Assembly (NCBI GenBank): GCA_044449065.1 | Contig: JBIOHP010000009.1 | Coordinates: 1 to 64,000, forward strand | Source: JBIOHP01 sp044449065 | Lineage (GTDB): Bacteria > Bacteroidota > Ignavibacteria > UBA10030 > SZUA-254 | Direction of reading: 5' to 3' | DNA: 64,000 nucleotides | Shown: positions 45,581 to 53,863 of the stretch, piece after piece | How the letters are laid out: every line of letters begins with the position of its first letter | Numbering within the stretch: the stretch's first letter is position 1 | The notes under the pieces: generated by a model | Database searches by the model: none | Told to the model about the DNA's origin: nothing | Seen by the model: only the letters and a program-made list of their open reading frames with translations | Made by a program: the position numbers and the translations under genes

Positions 45581-47545
45581 CTATTTTATAATGGACAGTT
45601 TCTTTACATCGGAAAATTTTCCCGCAGTGATTCTATAAAAATACATCCCACTTGCCAAATTGCCAGCATCGAATTTCACACTTTTATAGCCTGCGGTTTG
45701 CGTCTCATTGACAAGAGTTCTCACTTCTTGTCCAAGAACATTGTAAACTTTCAGAGACACAAAGGTTTCATCAGGTAATGTATAATTGATCAAGGTCAAT
45801 GGATTAAATGGATTAGGATAATTCTGCAAGAGGCGATAGCCTTCGAGAGCAAAAGTATTATTATTTTTTACACCAGTAGCGGGTGTAGAATGAAGTTTGA
45901 AAGAATAAGGAAACATCCAACTATATGATGTAGGTTGAGCTTCAATTTCCAAAAAGTATTTTCCACTGGTAAGAACCACTGTCGTATCGATCTGATCGAA
46001 CGAGTTGTTGAATTTGATGCACTTGCGATTACCTAACGAATCAAAGATAGCAACGCTCAGTTTAGGAACAGAGATATTGCCTATTTTTATATTCAATAGA
46101 TTGTCCGTGCTAAAGTTTATGACATAATCATCATAGTCATCTGTGAAAGAATTGGCGGCACTCTGGGTTGTTATTAGCCCATAATATAACGTATCCATAC
46201 CAACTTGATAAGCTTGCTCAAAATATGTTGGTTCATCAAGTCCTTCTAGATTGGTTGCAATTTGTTTAGGAAGATTGGTATGAATTGCGTTGACCAAAAA
46301 GGTGTCGGCGTTAAGTGTATAGTAATTATTCAAATTTGCCCGTGATGCATCAACCACTCCATCTCCAGTTAAACCACCAGTTCCAATAACGCATGAATAT
46401 GCGAGATCATTTGGAATGTTTTTCTGATTGAGACCGATAATGCTATCTGCAACAGATCCATTGCAATTTACATCATCGTTGTGGAAAGCCATTGAAAATA
46501 AATTATTCTCATTCCCACCGAAAAGATAAACTCCGGGATAACTGTTAGAATACGACCATCGTAAATCGCGGACTGCTTCAGAATATCCGTCTAAAATTCC
46601 AAATGTCCATTGATTGCTTCCGCCGTGAGGAGTCCCGATGGTGAGCAGCTTAGCCACATGATGTCTTCCATCAGATTGCCAATTGAAAAAATTCTGGAGA
46701 TACTCACGAGAAGCGAGGCCACCCATGCTATGTCCTACAAGAATTACCTTATCTGCTCCGGTCTTGTCTAATACGTGCCCGATGGCAGATTGCATAGCTT
46801 TTCCTTGTTTGAAAACAGCGGATTGATTACTCTCAACAGTATTATTATAAATTGTTCCATCGGTATTCACATCGAAATTAATGGTATAATAATCTCCAAC
46901 ATTCAACGTAGATTGATCGGTAAAGTCATGAAGATCATTTGCTAGAATAGACGTAGATAAGTTACCATCGTAGTTCAAACAATAATCCATTCGTCCACCG
47001 AAAGACCATCCGAAAAGGTCAAGTTGAGATGTTAATGAATCCCAGGTCTGATCATTACTATTGAGACCGTGAATAAAAATGATTGGGTATGGAATATGTC
47101 GATCGAAAACCACCGTGGTTGTTATTGTCAGTTGGGTGTTTGGTAAATAGAAACCGTTGTTTTCATTTGATTCAACAACTTCATTGTACGGGTCTACATT
47201 CCAGCCGACATAGTAAGCTCCCGCAACCAACGCGGTAGGTATGGGAATGGTAATTTGTTTTGCCTCACTGATCGCTCCAGCGGCGAGTGGCTCAACTGTA
47301 ACACACCCTATCCAATTCCCGTTTGTTATCGTTGTGGTCGTCGACAAATAAAATGCTAAATGACTCTTGATCGAATTTGCAATACCAATGTTTTGAACAG
47401 TAGCGGTGATCGTAAGAATGCCTCCCCGACTAACAGAATAGGGAGAAAATCCTCCCGATGAAACAACAAGATCTGGAAGTTGTGCAAATGAAAGACCAAC
47501 AAAGGTTAGAGTAGCTGCGATAATGGAGAAAATATTTCTATTCAT
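45581..47545 (-). CDS. Secreted CARDB-lipase/esterase with T9SS sorting domain
   Basis: This 654-residue protein has a signal peptide (FSIIAATLTFVGLSFAQ) and a CARDB adhesion-type domain (~22-145, LPDLVVSSGGFSPYSVSRGG...VVESNENNGFY). The alpha/beta-hydrolase follows, with the oxyanion segment IIFIHGLNSNDQTWD and the nucleophile elbow VILVGHSMGGLASR. A second region (VSVPKLSVAIFDSLGN) is followed by a type A sorting domain (QNYPNPFNPLTLI...GMYFYRI, ending KKLSIIK). It probably hydrolyses an ester or lipid outside the cell. A GAGGAAAC site precedes the ATG. The gene is visibly more AT-rich than its neighbours. Confidence 0.85.
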   Translation of the reverse strand: MNRNIFSIIAATLTFVGLSFAQLPDLVVSSGGFSPYSVSRGGILTITATVQNIGIANSIKSHLAFYLSTTTTITNGNWIGCVTVEPLAAGAISEAKQITIPIPTALVAGAYYVGWNVDPYNEVVESNENNGFYLPNTQLTITTTVVFDRHIPYPIIFIHGLNSNDQTWDSLTSQLDLFGWSFGGRMDYCLNYDGNLSTSILANDLHDFTDQSTLNVGDYYTINFDVNTDGTIYNNTVESNQSAVFKQGKAMQSAIGHVLDKTGADKVILVGHSMGGLASREYLQNFFNWQSDGRHHVAKLLTIGTPHGGSNQWTFGILDGYSEAVRDLRWSYSNSYPGVYLFGGNENNLFSMAFHNDDVNCNGSVADSIIGLNQKNIPNDLAYSCVIGTGGLTGDGVVDASRANLNNYYTLNADTFLVNAIHTNLPKQIATNLEGLDEPTYFEQAYQVGMDTLYYGLITTQSAANSFTDDYDDYVINFSTDNLLNIKIGNISVPKLSVAIFDSLGNRKCIKFNNSFDQIDTTVVLTSGKYFLEIEAQPTSYSWMFPYSFKLHSTPATGVKNNNTFALEGYRLLQNYPNPFNPLTLINYTLPDETFVSLKVYNVLGQEVRTLVNETQTAGYKSVKFDAGNLASGMYFYRITAGKFSDVKKLSIIK

Positions 47546-47940
47546 TTAGTTTCCTCGGTTTCCCTGGTGTCTTATTTAGGACTACCATTATGTGTTTTGT
47601 GCTGTATGACAGTTAGGATTAGTAAAGACGAAATGTTGTTTTGTTATTACACTTTTAACAGTCTAATGTACGGAATCTCTTTTTTCGATGCAATTAACTC
47701 TATTGGTGAATACATCCTGAATACCAATATATTATGATTATGATCGATATTATCATATTAAAATACGGTTCACCATTACTTAAAACTGATTCGGCGGTAC
47801 GTTTGAAATACCGATTAATCTGCGTAAATTATCAACCTGATATCCTTAGTTTACACCTAATATTATTGCATAATTCGAGCTTTTACCTGTTTCAATAGAC
47901 CTATTCTACCAGCTTCAAAGATAATCATGGACATTTGCCG
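47546..47940. other. Divergent intergenic region between lipase and glycosidase operon
   Basis: This is an AT-rich gap of 395 bases with no gene. It should contain the promoters of the minus-strand lipase and of the plus-strand glycan operon. No clear operator dyad or riboswitch was recognised. Confidence 0.45.
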
Positions 47941-50007
47941 ATGAAAACATATCTTCGAAAATTCTCTTTGATGTTATTCGTCATTCTCAGCATGGTTTGT
48001 GCCGCATCAGCGCAGGACTATACCCATGAAGGAAAAGCCCGGCGGGACGTCCGCATGAAGTGGTGGCGCGAAGCGCGGTTCGGGCTGTTTATTCATTGGG
48101 GCTTATACTCAATTCCGGCTGGCGAATGGAAAGGAAAAACAGACTACGGCGAATGGATCCGCAATAACGCACAGATACCCGTGGAGGAGTACGACAAATT
48201 TAAAAGTGAGTTCAATCCGGTAAAATTCAACGCGGCGGAATGGGTTCACATGGCGAAAGAAGCCGGGATGAAATACATCACCATCACCACGAAACACCAC
48301 GATGGGTTTTGTCTCTTCGATACAAAATATAATGATTTTAACGTGATGCAGACGCCTTTTAAACGGGACGTCATGAAAGAAATTTCCGACGCGTGCCATA
48401 AAGAAGGAATTAAAATATGCTGGTACCATTCCATTATGGATTGGCATCATCCGGATTACTTGCCGCGCCGCGAATGGGAGAAAGCGCGTTCCGCCGACAG
48501 CGCAAACTTCGACCGCTATGTTGAATATCTTAAACATCAATTGAAAGAATTGCTCACGAACTACGGTCCCATCGGCGTCTTGTGGTTTGACGGCGAATGG
48601 GAATCGACGTGGAATCCGAAATACGGCAAAGAAATTTATAATTATGTGAGAACGCTTCAGCCGGATATTATCATCAATAACAGGTTGGGAGCGGGAAGAT
48701 CGGGAATGGAAGGATTTAATCAGGAGGGAGAGTTCGCCGGTGATTTTGGGACGCCGGAACAGGAAATTCCAGGAACAGGACTGCCCGATATTGATTGGGA
48801 AACCTGCATGACGATGAACGACCATTGGGGGTATAATAAAAATGATTTGAATTTTAAATCATCCGTAGAACTTCTCCACAATTTGGCGGATATTGCGTCG
48901 AAAGGCGGCAACTTTCTTCTCAATGTTGGTCCGACTTCGGAGGGTGTATTCCCGGAATCAAGTATCGCGCGGCTTCATGATATCGGCGCGTGGATGAAAG
49001 TGAATGGCGAGGCGATCTATGGAACCAAAGCGAGTCCGTTTAAGAAGTTGGCTTGGGGACGCTGCACACAAAAACCTGTCAAGGGCGGCACGCGGCTTTA
49101 CCTGCATGTATTTGACTGGCCCCCCGATGGCAAATTAGTTGTTCCCGGCATATTCAACCAGCCGAAACGGGCGTACCTGCTTTCGGATAAACACAAAACA
49201 TTGCTTGCCTCAGCCCGCAACGAAGATGCGTTAATCATTAATGTGCCTTCGCAATCGCCCGATCGGTATAACTGCGTTGTCGTGCTTGAAGTGGCGGGAA
49301 AACCGGATATAAGCAATCCGCCGGTCATTAAATCCGAGTACGATATTTTTACCGATAGTTTGAATGTGGCAATTAACTCCGATCGTAAGAATGTTGAAGT
49401 GAGAGTTACGCTCGATGGCACTGTCCCATCTATAAGTTCTGATCTTGTAAAAGGACCAATCAATTTAACGTCAACAACGACTGTGTCAGCACGGTGCTTC
49501 AGGGATGGAAAACCGGTCAGCGGCGCCGCGAAAAAAGTATTTACGAAGGTTAGCCCTAGTCCAGGTTTGAAAATTGACAGTTTATCCTCCGGTATTACCT
49601 ATTCGTACTTTGAAGGAGATTGGGATAGTCTCCCTCAATTTGAAAAACTGACGCCGGTTAGCAAGGGCGCGCTGGAATCGTTCGATCTGTCGCCAAAAAA
49701 GCAGCCCGAATATTTTGGTTTCGTTTACGATGGATATATCAAGCTGCCGTCTGACGGAGTGTACGCCTTCTACTTGAATTCTGATGATGGGAGCCAGTTA
49801 TTCATCGGTGATTCTCTTCTTATCAATAATGACGGATTGCATGGAATGCAGGAACTGAACGGCGTCATCGCTCTCGGAGCAGGGTATCATCCCATTAAAG
49901 TAACATTTTTTCAAAAGACCGGTGGAGTCGGCTTAACCGTTGGATACAAAGGTCCGAACATTGCAAAACGCGATATACCGAAAGATATTTTATTTTATAA
50001 AAAGTAA
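47941..50007 (+). CDS. Alpha-L-fucosidase (GH29) with CHB_HEX_C and PA14 domains
   Basis: This 688-residue enzyme starts at ATG 47941 (the in-frame TTG at 47935 is less likely), with a signal peptide ending near AASAQ. The GH29 barrel carries FGLFIHWGLYSIPAGEW, TITTKHHDGFCLFDT and GVLWFDGEWE, with the nucleophile Asp at ~217, then NFLLNVGPTSEG. A chitobiase C-terminal-type beta domain (VEVRVTLDGTVPS) and a PA14 domain (FGFVYDGYIKLPSDGVYAFYL...DDGSQLFIGD) follow and probably bind glycan. It is the first gene of a seven-gene operon and would release fucose from glycoprotein glycans. There is no T9SS tail, so it is likely periplasmic. Confidence 0.93.
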   Translation: MKTYLRKFSLMLFVILSMVCAASAQDYTHEGKARRDVRMKWWREARFGLFIHWGLYSIPAGEWKGKTDYGEWIRNNAQIPVEEYDKFKSEFNPVKFNAAEWVHMAKEAGMKYITITTKHHDGFCLFDTKYNDFNVMQTPFKRDVMKEISDACHKEGIKICWYHSIMDWHHPDYLPRREWEKARSADSANFDRYVEYLKHQLKELLTNYGPIGVLWFDGEWESTWNPKYGKEIYNYVRTLQPDIIINNRLGAGRSGMEGFNQEGEFAGDFGTPEQEIPGTGLPDIDWETCMTMNDHWGYNKNDLNFKSSVELLHNLADIASKGGNFLLNVGPTSEGVFPESSIARLHDIGAWMKVNGEAIYGTKASPFKKLAWGRCTQKPVKGGTRLYLHVFDWPPDGKLVVPGIFNQPKRAYLLSDKHKTLLASARNEDALIINVPSQSPDRYNCVVVLEVAGKPDISNPPVIKSEYDIFTDSLNVAINSDRKNVEVRVTLDGTVPSISSDLVKGPINLTSTTTVSARCFRDGKPVSGAAKKVFTKVSPSPGLKIDSLSSGITYSYFEGDWDSLPQFEKLTPVSKGALESFDLSPKKQPEYFGFVYDGYIKLPSDGVYAFYLNSDDGSQLFIGDSLLINNDGLHGMQELNGVIALGAGYHPIKVTFFQKTGGVGLTVGYKGPNIAKRDIPKDILFYKK

Positions 50008-50025
50008 GAGTTGAAATCTATCTCG

Positions 50026-51453
50026 ATGAAATTCTACATCTACGGAAAAAATATTTTGCGCTCAAAAATATTATGTACATTCATTTTATGCGCGAGAATA
50101 TTCGGCTCTGTTCATGCGCAGCAGGATTTATCAAAGGAGAAAGAAACCGATCCTCTTGTCCTGAAAAAACTTGAGTGGTTCCACGATATGAAATTCGGTC
50201 TGTTGATGCATTGGGGTCCCTACAGCCAATGGGGTGTTGTTGAAAGCTGGAGTATCTGTCCGGAAGATGAGGGTTGGTGCCAGCGCAAAGGACCTTTCGG
50301 GGCGGATTATTTTGGGTACAAAAAAGCGTACGAGAATTTGAAAACGACATTCAATCCGGTAAAATTCGATCCGGAGAAATGGGCCGCCGCCGCGAAAGAA
50401 GCCGGAATGCGGTACGTTGTCTTTACCACCAAGCATCACGATGGATTCTGTATGTTCGATACGAAACAAACAGATTATAAAGTTACGGACGCCGGATGTC
50501 CCTTCTCCTCGAACCCGCAACGCAATGTCGCCGGAGAAATTTTCTCATCGTTCAGAAAGCAGGGTTTTGGAATCGGAGCGTATTTTTCAAAGCCCGACTG
50601 GCACTCACCTGATTACTGGTGGGACTACTTTCCGCCGACGGATCGAAACGTTAATTACGATATCAAAAAACATACGGAGAAATGGGATTCTTTTAAATCG
50701 TTTACATTCAAACAGATTAAAGAATTGATGAGCGAGTACGGCTCCATGGACATCCTCTGGCTTGACGGTGGGTGGGTGAATCCCGACAACAAAGGACAGG
50801 ATATCGATATGCCAAAAATTGCTGCGATGGCGCGTTCGTATCAACCGGGATTGATAATCGTTGACCGGGCGGTTCCGGGGAAATATGAAAATTATCGCAC
50901 GCCGGAGCAGGAAGTACCCGATACTCCGCCCGATTATACCTGGGAAACCTGCATGACGATGGCGACCTCCTGGAGTTACGTCCCCGACGATACATATAAA
51001 CCTGCGTCGAAATTGATTCACCTGCTTGTCGATATTGTTGCCAAGGGCGGTAATTTTCTTTTGAATATCGGTCCAAGTCCCGAAGGCGAGCTGCCTCCGG
51101 CTTCTCTGGAGCGGCTAAAAGAAATCGGTTCATGGATGGCGGTAAACGGCGCGGCGATTTATTCAACGCGTCCCATCGCTCCGTATAAAGAGCATAATAT
51201 TTGTTTTACACATGCTCAGGATGGAACCATCAACGCGATCTATCTCGCGAGCGAGGATGAACAACGCCCGCCGGGGGAAATTTCCATCTCCTCGTTCACT
51301 CCAAAAAATAATAGCGCAGTTACGATGCTTGGTGTTGCTCAACCATTGAGGTGGGAGAAGAGTCAGAACGCTTTTATGATTCATGTGCCCGATTCTCTCA
51401 GGAACAACCCTCCATGCAATTATGCGTGGACGTTTAATTTTACGAAAGAATAA
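50026..51453 (+). CDS. Alpha-L-fucosidase (GH29), single-domain
   Basis: This 475-residue second fucosidase starts at ATG 50026, 18 bases after the first, with a signal peptide (KILCTFILCARIFGSVHAQ). GH29 motifs are FGLLMHWGPYSQWGVVESW, FTTKHHDGFCMFDT and MDILWLDGGWV (nucleophile Asp), then NFLLNIGPSPEG. It lacks the accessory domains of the first enzyme and has a different loop before the acid/base region (CPEDEGWCQRKGPFG), which suggests different linkage specificity, for example core versus antennary fucose; this is inference. The next gene begins one base after its stop. Confidence 0.92.
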   Translation: MKFYIYGKNILRSKILCTFILCARIFGSVHAQQDLSKEKETDPLVLKKLEWFHDMKFGLLMHWGPYSQWGVVESWSICPEDEGWCQRKGPFGADYFGYKKAYENLKTTFNPVKFDPEKWAAAAKEAGMRYVVFTTKHHDGFCMFDTKQTDYKVTDAGCPFSSNPQRNVAGEIFSSFRKQGFGIGAYFSKPDWHSPDYWWDYFPPTDRNVNYDIKKHTEKWDSFKSFTFKQIKELMSEYGSMDILWLDGGWVNPDNKGQDIDMPKIAAMARSYQPGLIIVDRAVPGKYENYRTPEQEVPDTPPDYTWETCMTMATSWSYVPDDTYKPASKLIHLLVDIVAKGGNFLLNIGPSPEGELPPASLERLKEIGSWMAVNGAAIYSTRPIAPYKEHNICFTHAQDGTINAIYLASEDEQRPPGEISISSFTPKNNSAVTMLGVAQPLRWEKSQNAFMIHVPDSLRNNPPCNYAWTFNFTKE

Positions 51454-51454
51454 T

Positions 51455-53812
51455 ATGACTGGAAAATTTGTTCTCGTAGTCGTCATTTTTATCCTCTGTT
51501 ATTTAAATCAAGGATTGGCGTCAAACACACCGTCGCCAGAACCGATATCCGTGATTCCTAAGCCGGTGCGAGTGGAAGTCGGCACGGAATTTTTCACTAT
51601 CACCTCAAAAACAAAAATAGTCTATTTCTTTTCCAATAAAGAAATGGAAACAACCGTCAAACAGTTTGCGGATCGCATCCACGCTTCGACGGGATATGCC
51701 TTGGCAGTAATGGACGGCTTCAATATGCCAAAGCGAAATTTTATTTTTTTTGACTATATCCGGGATGATAGTTTGGGCAGCGAGGGGTATCGTCTTGAAG
51801 TCGATAAAGACAAAATATCCGTCGGCGCGAACACCGATGCAGGGTTTTTCTACGCCGTTCAAACAATATTTCAATTGCTTCCACCGCAAATATTCAGTCA
51901 AACTGTAGTCCCGCGTGTACGATGGCGAATTCCCTCCGTTACTATAACAGATAAACCGCGATTTTCATGGCGGGGAATGCATCTTGACGTCAGCAGGCAT
52001 TTCTTCCCGAAAGAGTTCATCAAAACGTACATCGATATGATTGCGATGCATAAGATGAATACGTTCCACTGGCACTTGACCGACGACAACGGTTGGCGCA
52101 TAGAGATCAAGAAATATCCTAAACTCGCAGAAGTCGGCGCATGGCGGGTTGATCGTGAAGATAAAGATTGGAATGACAGGCCTCCCCAGAAACCCGGAGA
52201 GAAAGCGACGTATGGCGGATTTTATACGCAGGAAGAAATTAAAGAAATTGTAAAATACGCCGCCGACCGCCATGTGACTATTGTTCCGGAAATTGAAATG
52301 CCGGCGCATACACAGGAAGTTCTTGCCGCGTATCCGCAACTATCCTGCACCGGCGGTCCGTTCACCGTTCCTCCCGGCGGGGTTTGGCCCAACACGGAAA
52401 TTTATTGCGCGGGCAATGACAGCATCTTCCTGTTTTTGCAAGATGTGCTGAGCGAGGTGATCGATCTGTTTCCGGGAAAATATATTCATGTCGGGGGAGA
52501 TGAAGCGGATAAAACCGAATGGAAAAAATGTCCGAAATGCCAGGCACGGATTAAGCAGGAGGGCTTGAAGGATGAGAGCGAGCTTCAAAGTTATTTTATC
52601 AAGCGGATTGAGAAATTTTTAATTGCGAAACACCGGCAATTGATCGGCTGGGATGAAATTCTTGAAGGCGGTCTGGCTCCGGAAGCGACCGTGATGTCCT
52701 GGCGCGGCACGGAAGGCGGCATCGCTGCCGCGCGGGCGAATCACGACGTCGTAATGACTCCCGGATCGCACTGTTATTTTGATTATTACCAGGGTGCATG
52801 GGCTTCGGAGCCGCCGGCAATCGGCGGGTATACACCGCTCAGCAAAGTTTATCAGTTTGAGCCGGTTCCCGAAAGTCTAAATGCAGAACAATCGACACAT
52901 ATCCTCGGTGCGCAGGCAAATGTCTGGTCTGAGTTCATCCCCACACCCGAACATGCTCAATATATGACTATGCCGCGTATGGCGGCAATGGCGGAGGTGC
53001 TCTGGTCGCCCAAGGATTCCCGCAACTGGGATGATTTTGCGGGGCGGGTGGAGGCACAGATGAAGCGATATGAAGCTCTCAACTATAATTACGCGAAGAG
53101 CGCTTACCTTGTCGGTATCGGGACAACTCTTGATTCCGTTCGGAAAGCTATAAACATAACTCTTAAGACTGAATTGGATTCTCCGGAGATTCGGTACACG
53201 CTCGACGGACAGGATCCATCAGAAAATTCCCAACGGTATGAACAACCCATATTCATCGATAAGACGTCTGCGGTCAGGGCGGCTTCCTTCAGAAACGGCA
53301 AGCTCCTCTCGAAAATTACGGAGCAAAAAGTTTTCATTCATAAAGGATTGTTTAAACCCGTCAGGGTGAAATACCCCTATGAAAAATATACCGCCGGAGG
53401 CGATCTCGGTTTGACGAACGGCATCCGCGGCACGAAATCGTTCAACGACGGAAACTGGCAGGGATATCATCAGAACGATCTTGAAGCCGTGATCGACATG
53501 GGAGAGAGCACTTCGATTTCGAGGATAACTTCAGGATATTTGCAAAACACCGGCTCCTGGATTTTCTTCCCCACTTCGGTCGAATATTTAGTTTCCGGCG
53601 ATGGAAATAATTTTACATCGGTGGCTAAATTCGATCAACCGGTCGCAGTGGGCAATCAGGATATAAGCATTAAGGATTTTTCGCAGGAAGTTAGAGATGT
53701 GAAAGCCCGGTACATTAAAGTCATTGCAAAAAATGTCGGTCTTTGTCCACCCTGGCATATCGGAAAGGGCGAACAGGCATGGTTGTTTACCGACGAAATA
53801 ATTATTGAATAA
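51455..53812 (+). CDS. Beta-N-acetylhexosaminidase (GH20) with CHB_HEX_C and F5/8C domains
   Basis: This 785-residue enzyme starts at ATG 51455, leaving one base after the previous stop; a start at 51383 would run inside the fucosidase. A signal peptide (FVLVVVIFILCYLNQGLAS) is followed by the GH20b domain (EPISVIPKPVRVEVG) and barrel (FSWRGMHLDVSRHFF; NTFHWHLTDDNGWRIEI) with the catalytic pair D349-E350 (HVGGDEADKTEW). The C-terminus has a chitobiase-type beta domain (IRYTLDGQDPS) and an F5/8C carbohydrate-binding domain (DLEAVIDMG...CPPWHIGKGEQAWLF). It removes terminal GlcNAc/GalNAc by substrate-assisted hydrolysis. Confidence 0.95.
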   Translation: MTGKFVLVVVIFILCYLNQGLASNTPSPEPISVIPKPVRVEVGTEFFTITSKTKIVYFFSNKEMETTVKQFADRIHASTGYALAVMDGFNMPKRNFIFFDYIRDDSLGSEGYRLEVDKDKISVGANTDAGFFYAVQTIFQLLPPQIFSQTVVPRVRWRIPSVTITDKPRFSWRGMHLDVSRHFFPKEFIKTYIDMIAMHKMNTFHWHLTDDNGWRIEIKKYPKLAEVGAWRVDREDKDWNDRPPQKPGEKATYGGFYTQEEIKEIVKYAADRHVTIVPEIEMPAHTQEVLAAYPQLSCTGGPFTVPPGGVWPNTEIYCAGNDSIFLFLQDVLSEVIDLFPGKYIHVGGDEADKTEWKKCPKCQARIKQEGLKDESELQSYFIKRIEKFLIAKHRQLIGWDEILEGGLAPEATVMSWRGTEGGIAAARANHDVVMTPGSHCYFDYYQGAWASEPPAIGGYTPLSKVYQFEPVPESLNAEQSTHILGAQANVWSEFIPTPEHAQYMTMPRMAAMAEVLWSPKDSRNWDDFAGRVEAQMKRYEALNYNYAKSAYLVGIGTTLDSVRKAINITLKTELDSPEIRYTLDGQDPSENSQRYEQPIFIDKTSAVRAASFRNGKLLSKITEQKVFIHKGLFKPVRVKYPYEKYTAGGDLGLTNGIRGTKSFNDGNWQGYHQNDLEAVIDMGESTSISRITSGYLQNTGSWIFFPTSVEYLVSGDGNNFTSVAKFDQPVAVGNQDISIKDFSQEVRDVKARYIKVIAKNVGLCPPWHIGKGEQAWLFTDEIIIE

Positions 53813-53863
53813 AACATTTTCCCGGTCATCGATAATCAGTATAAATTTATTAATATTAACAAT

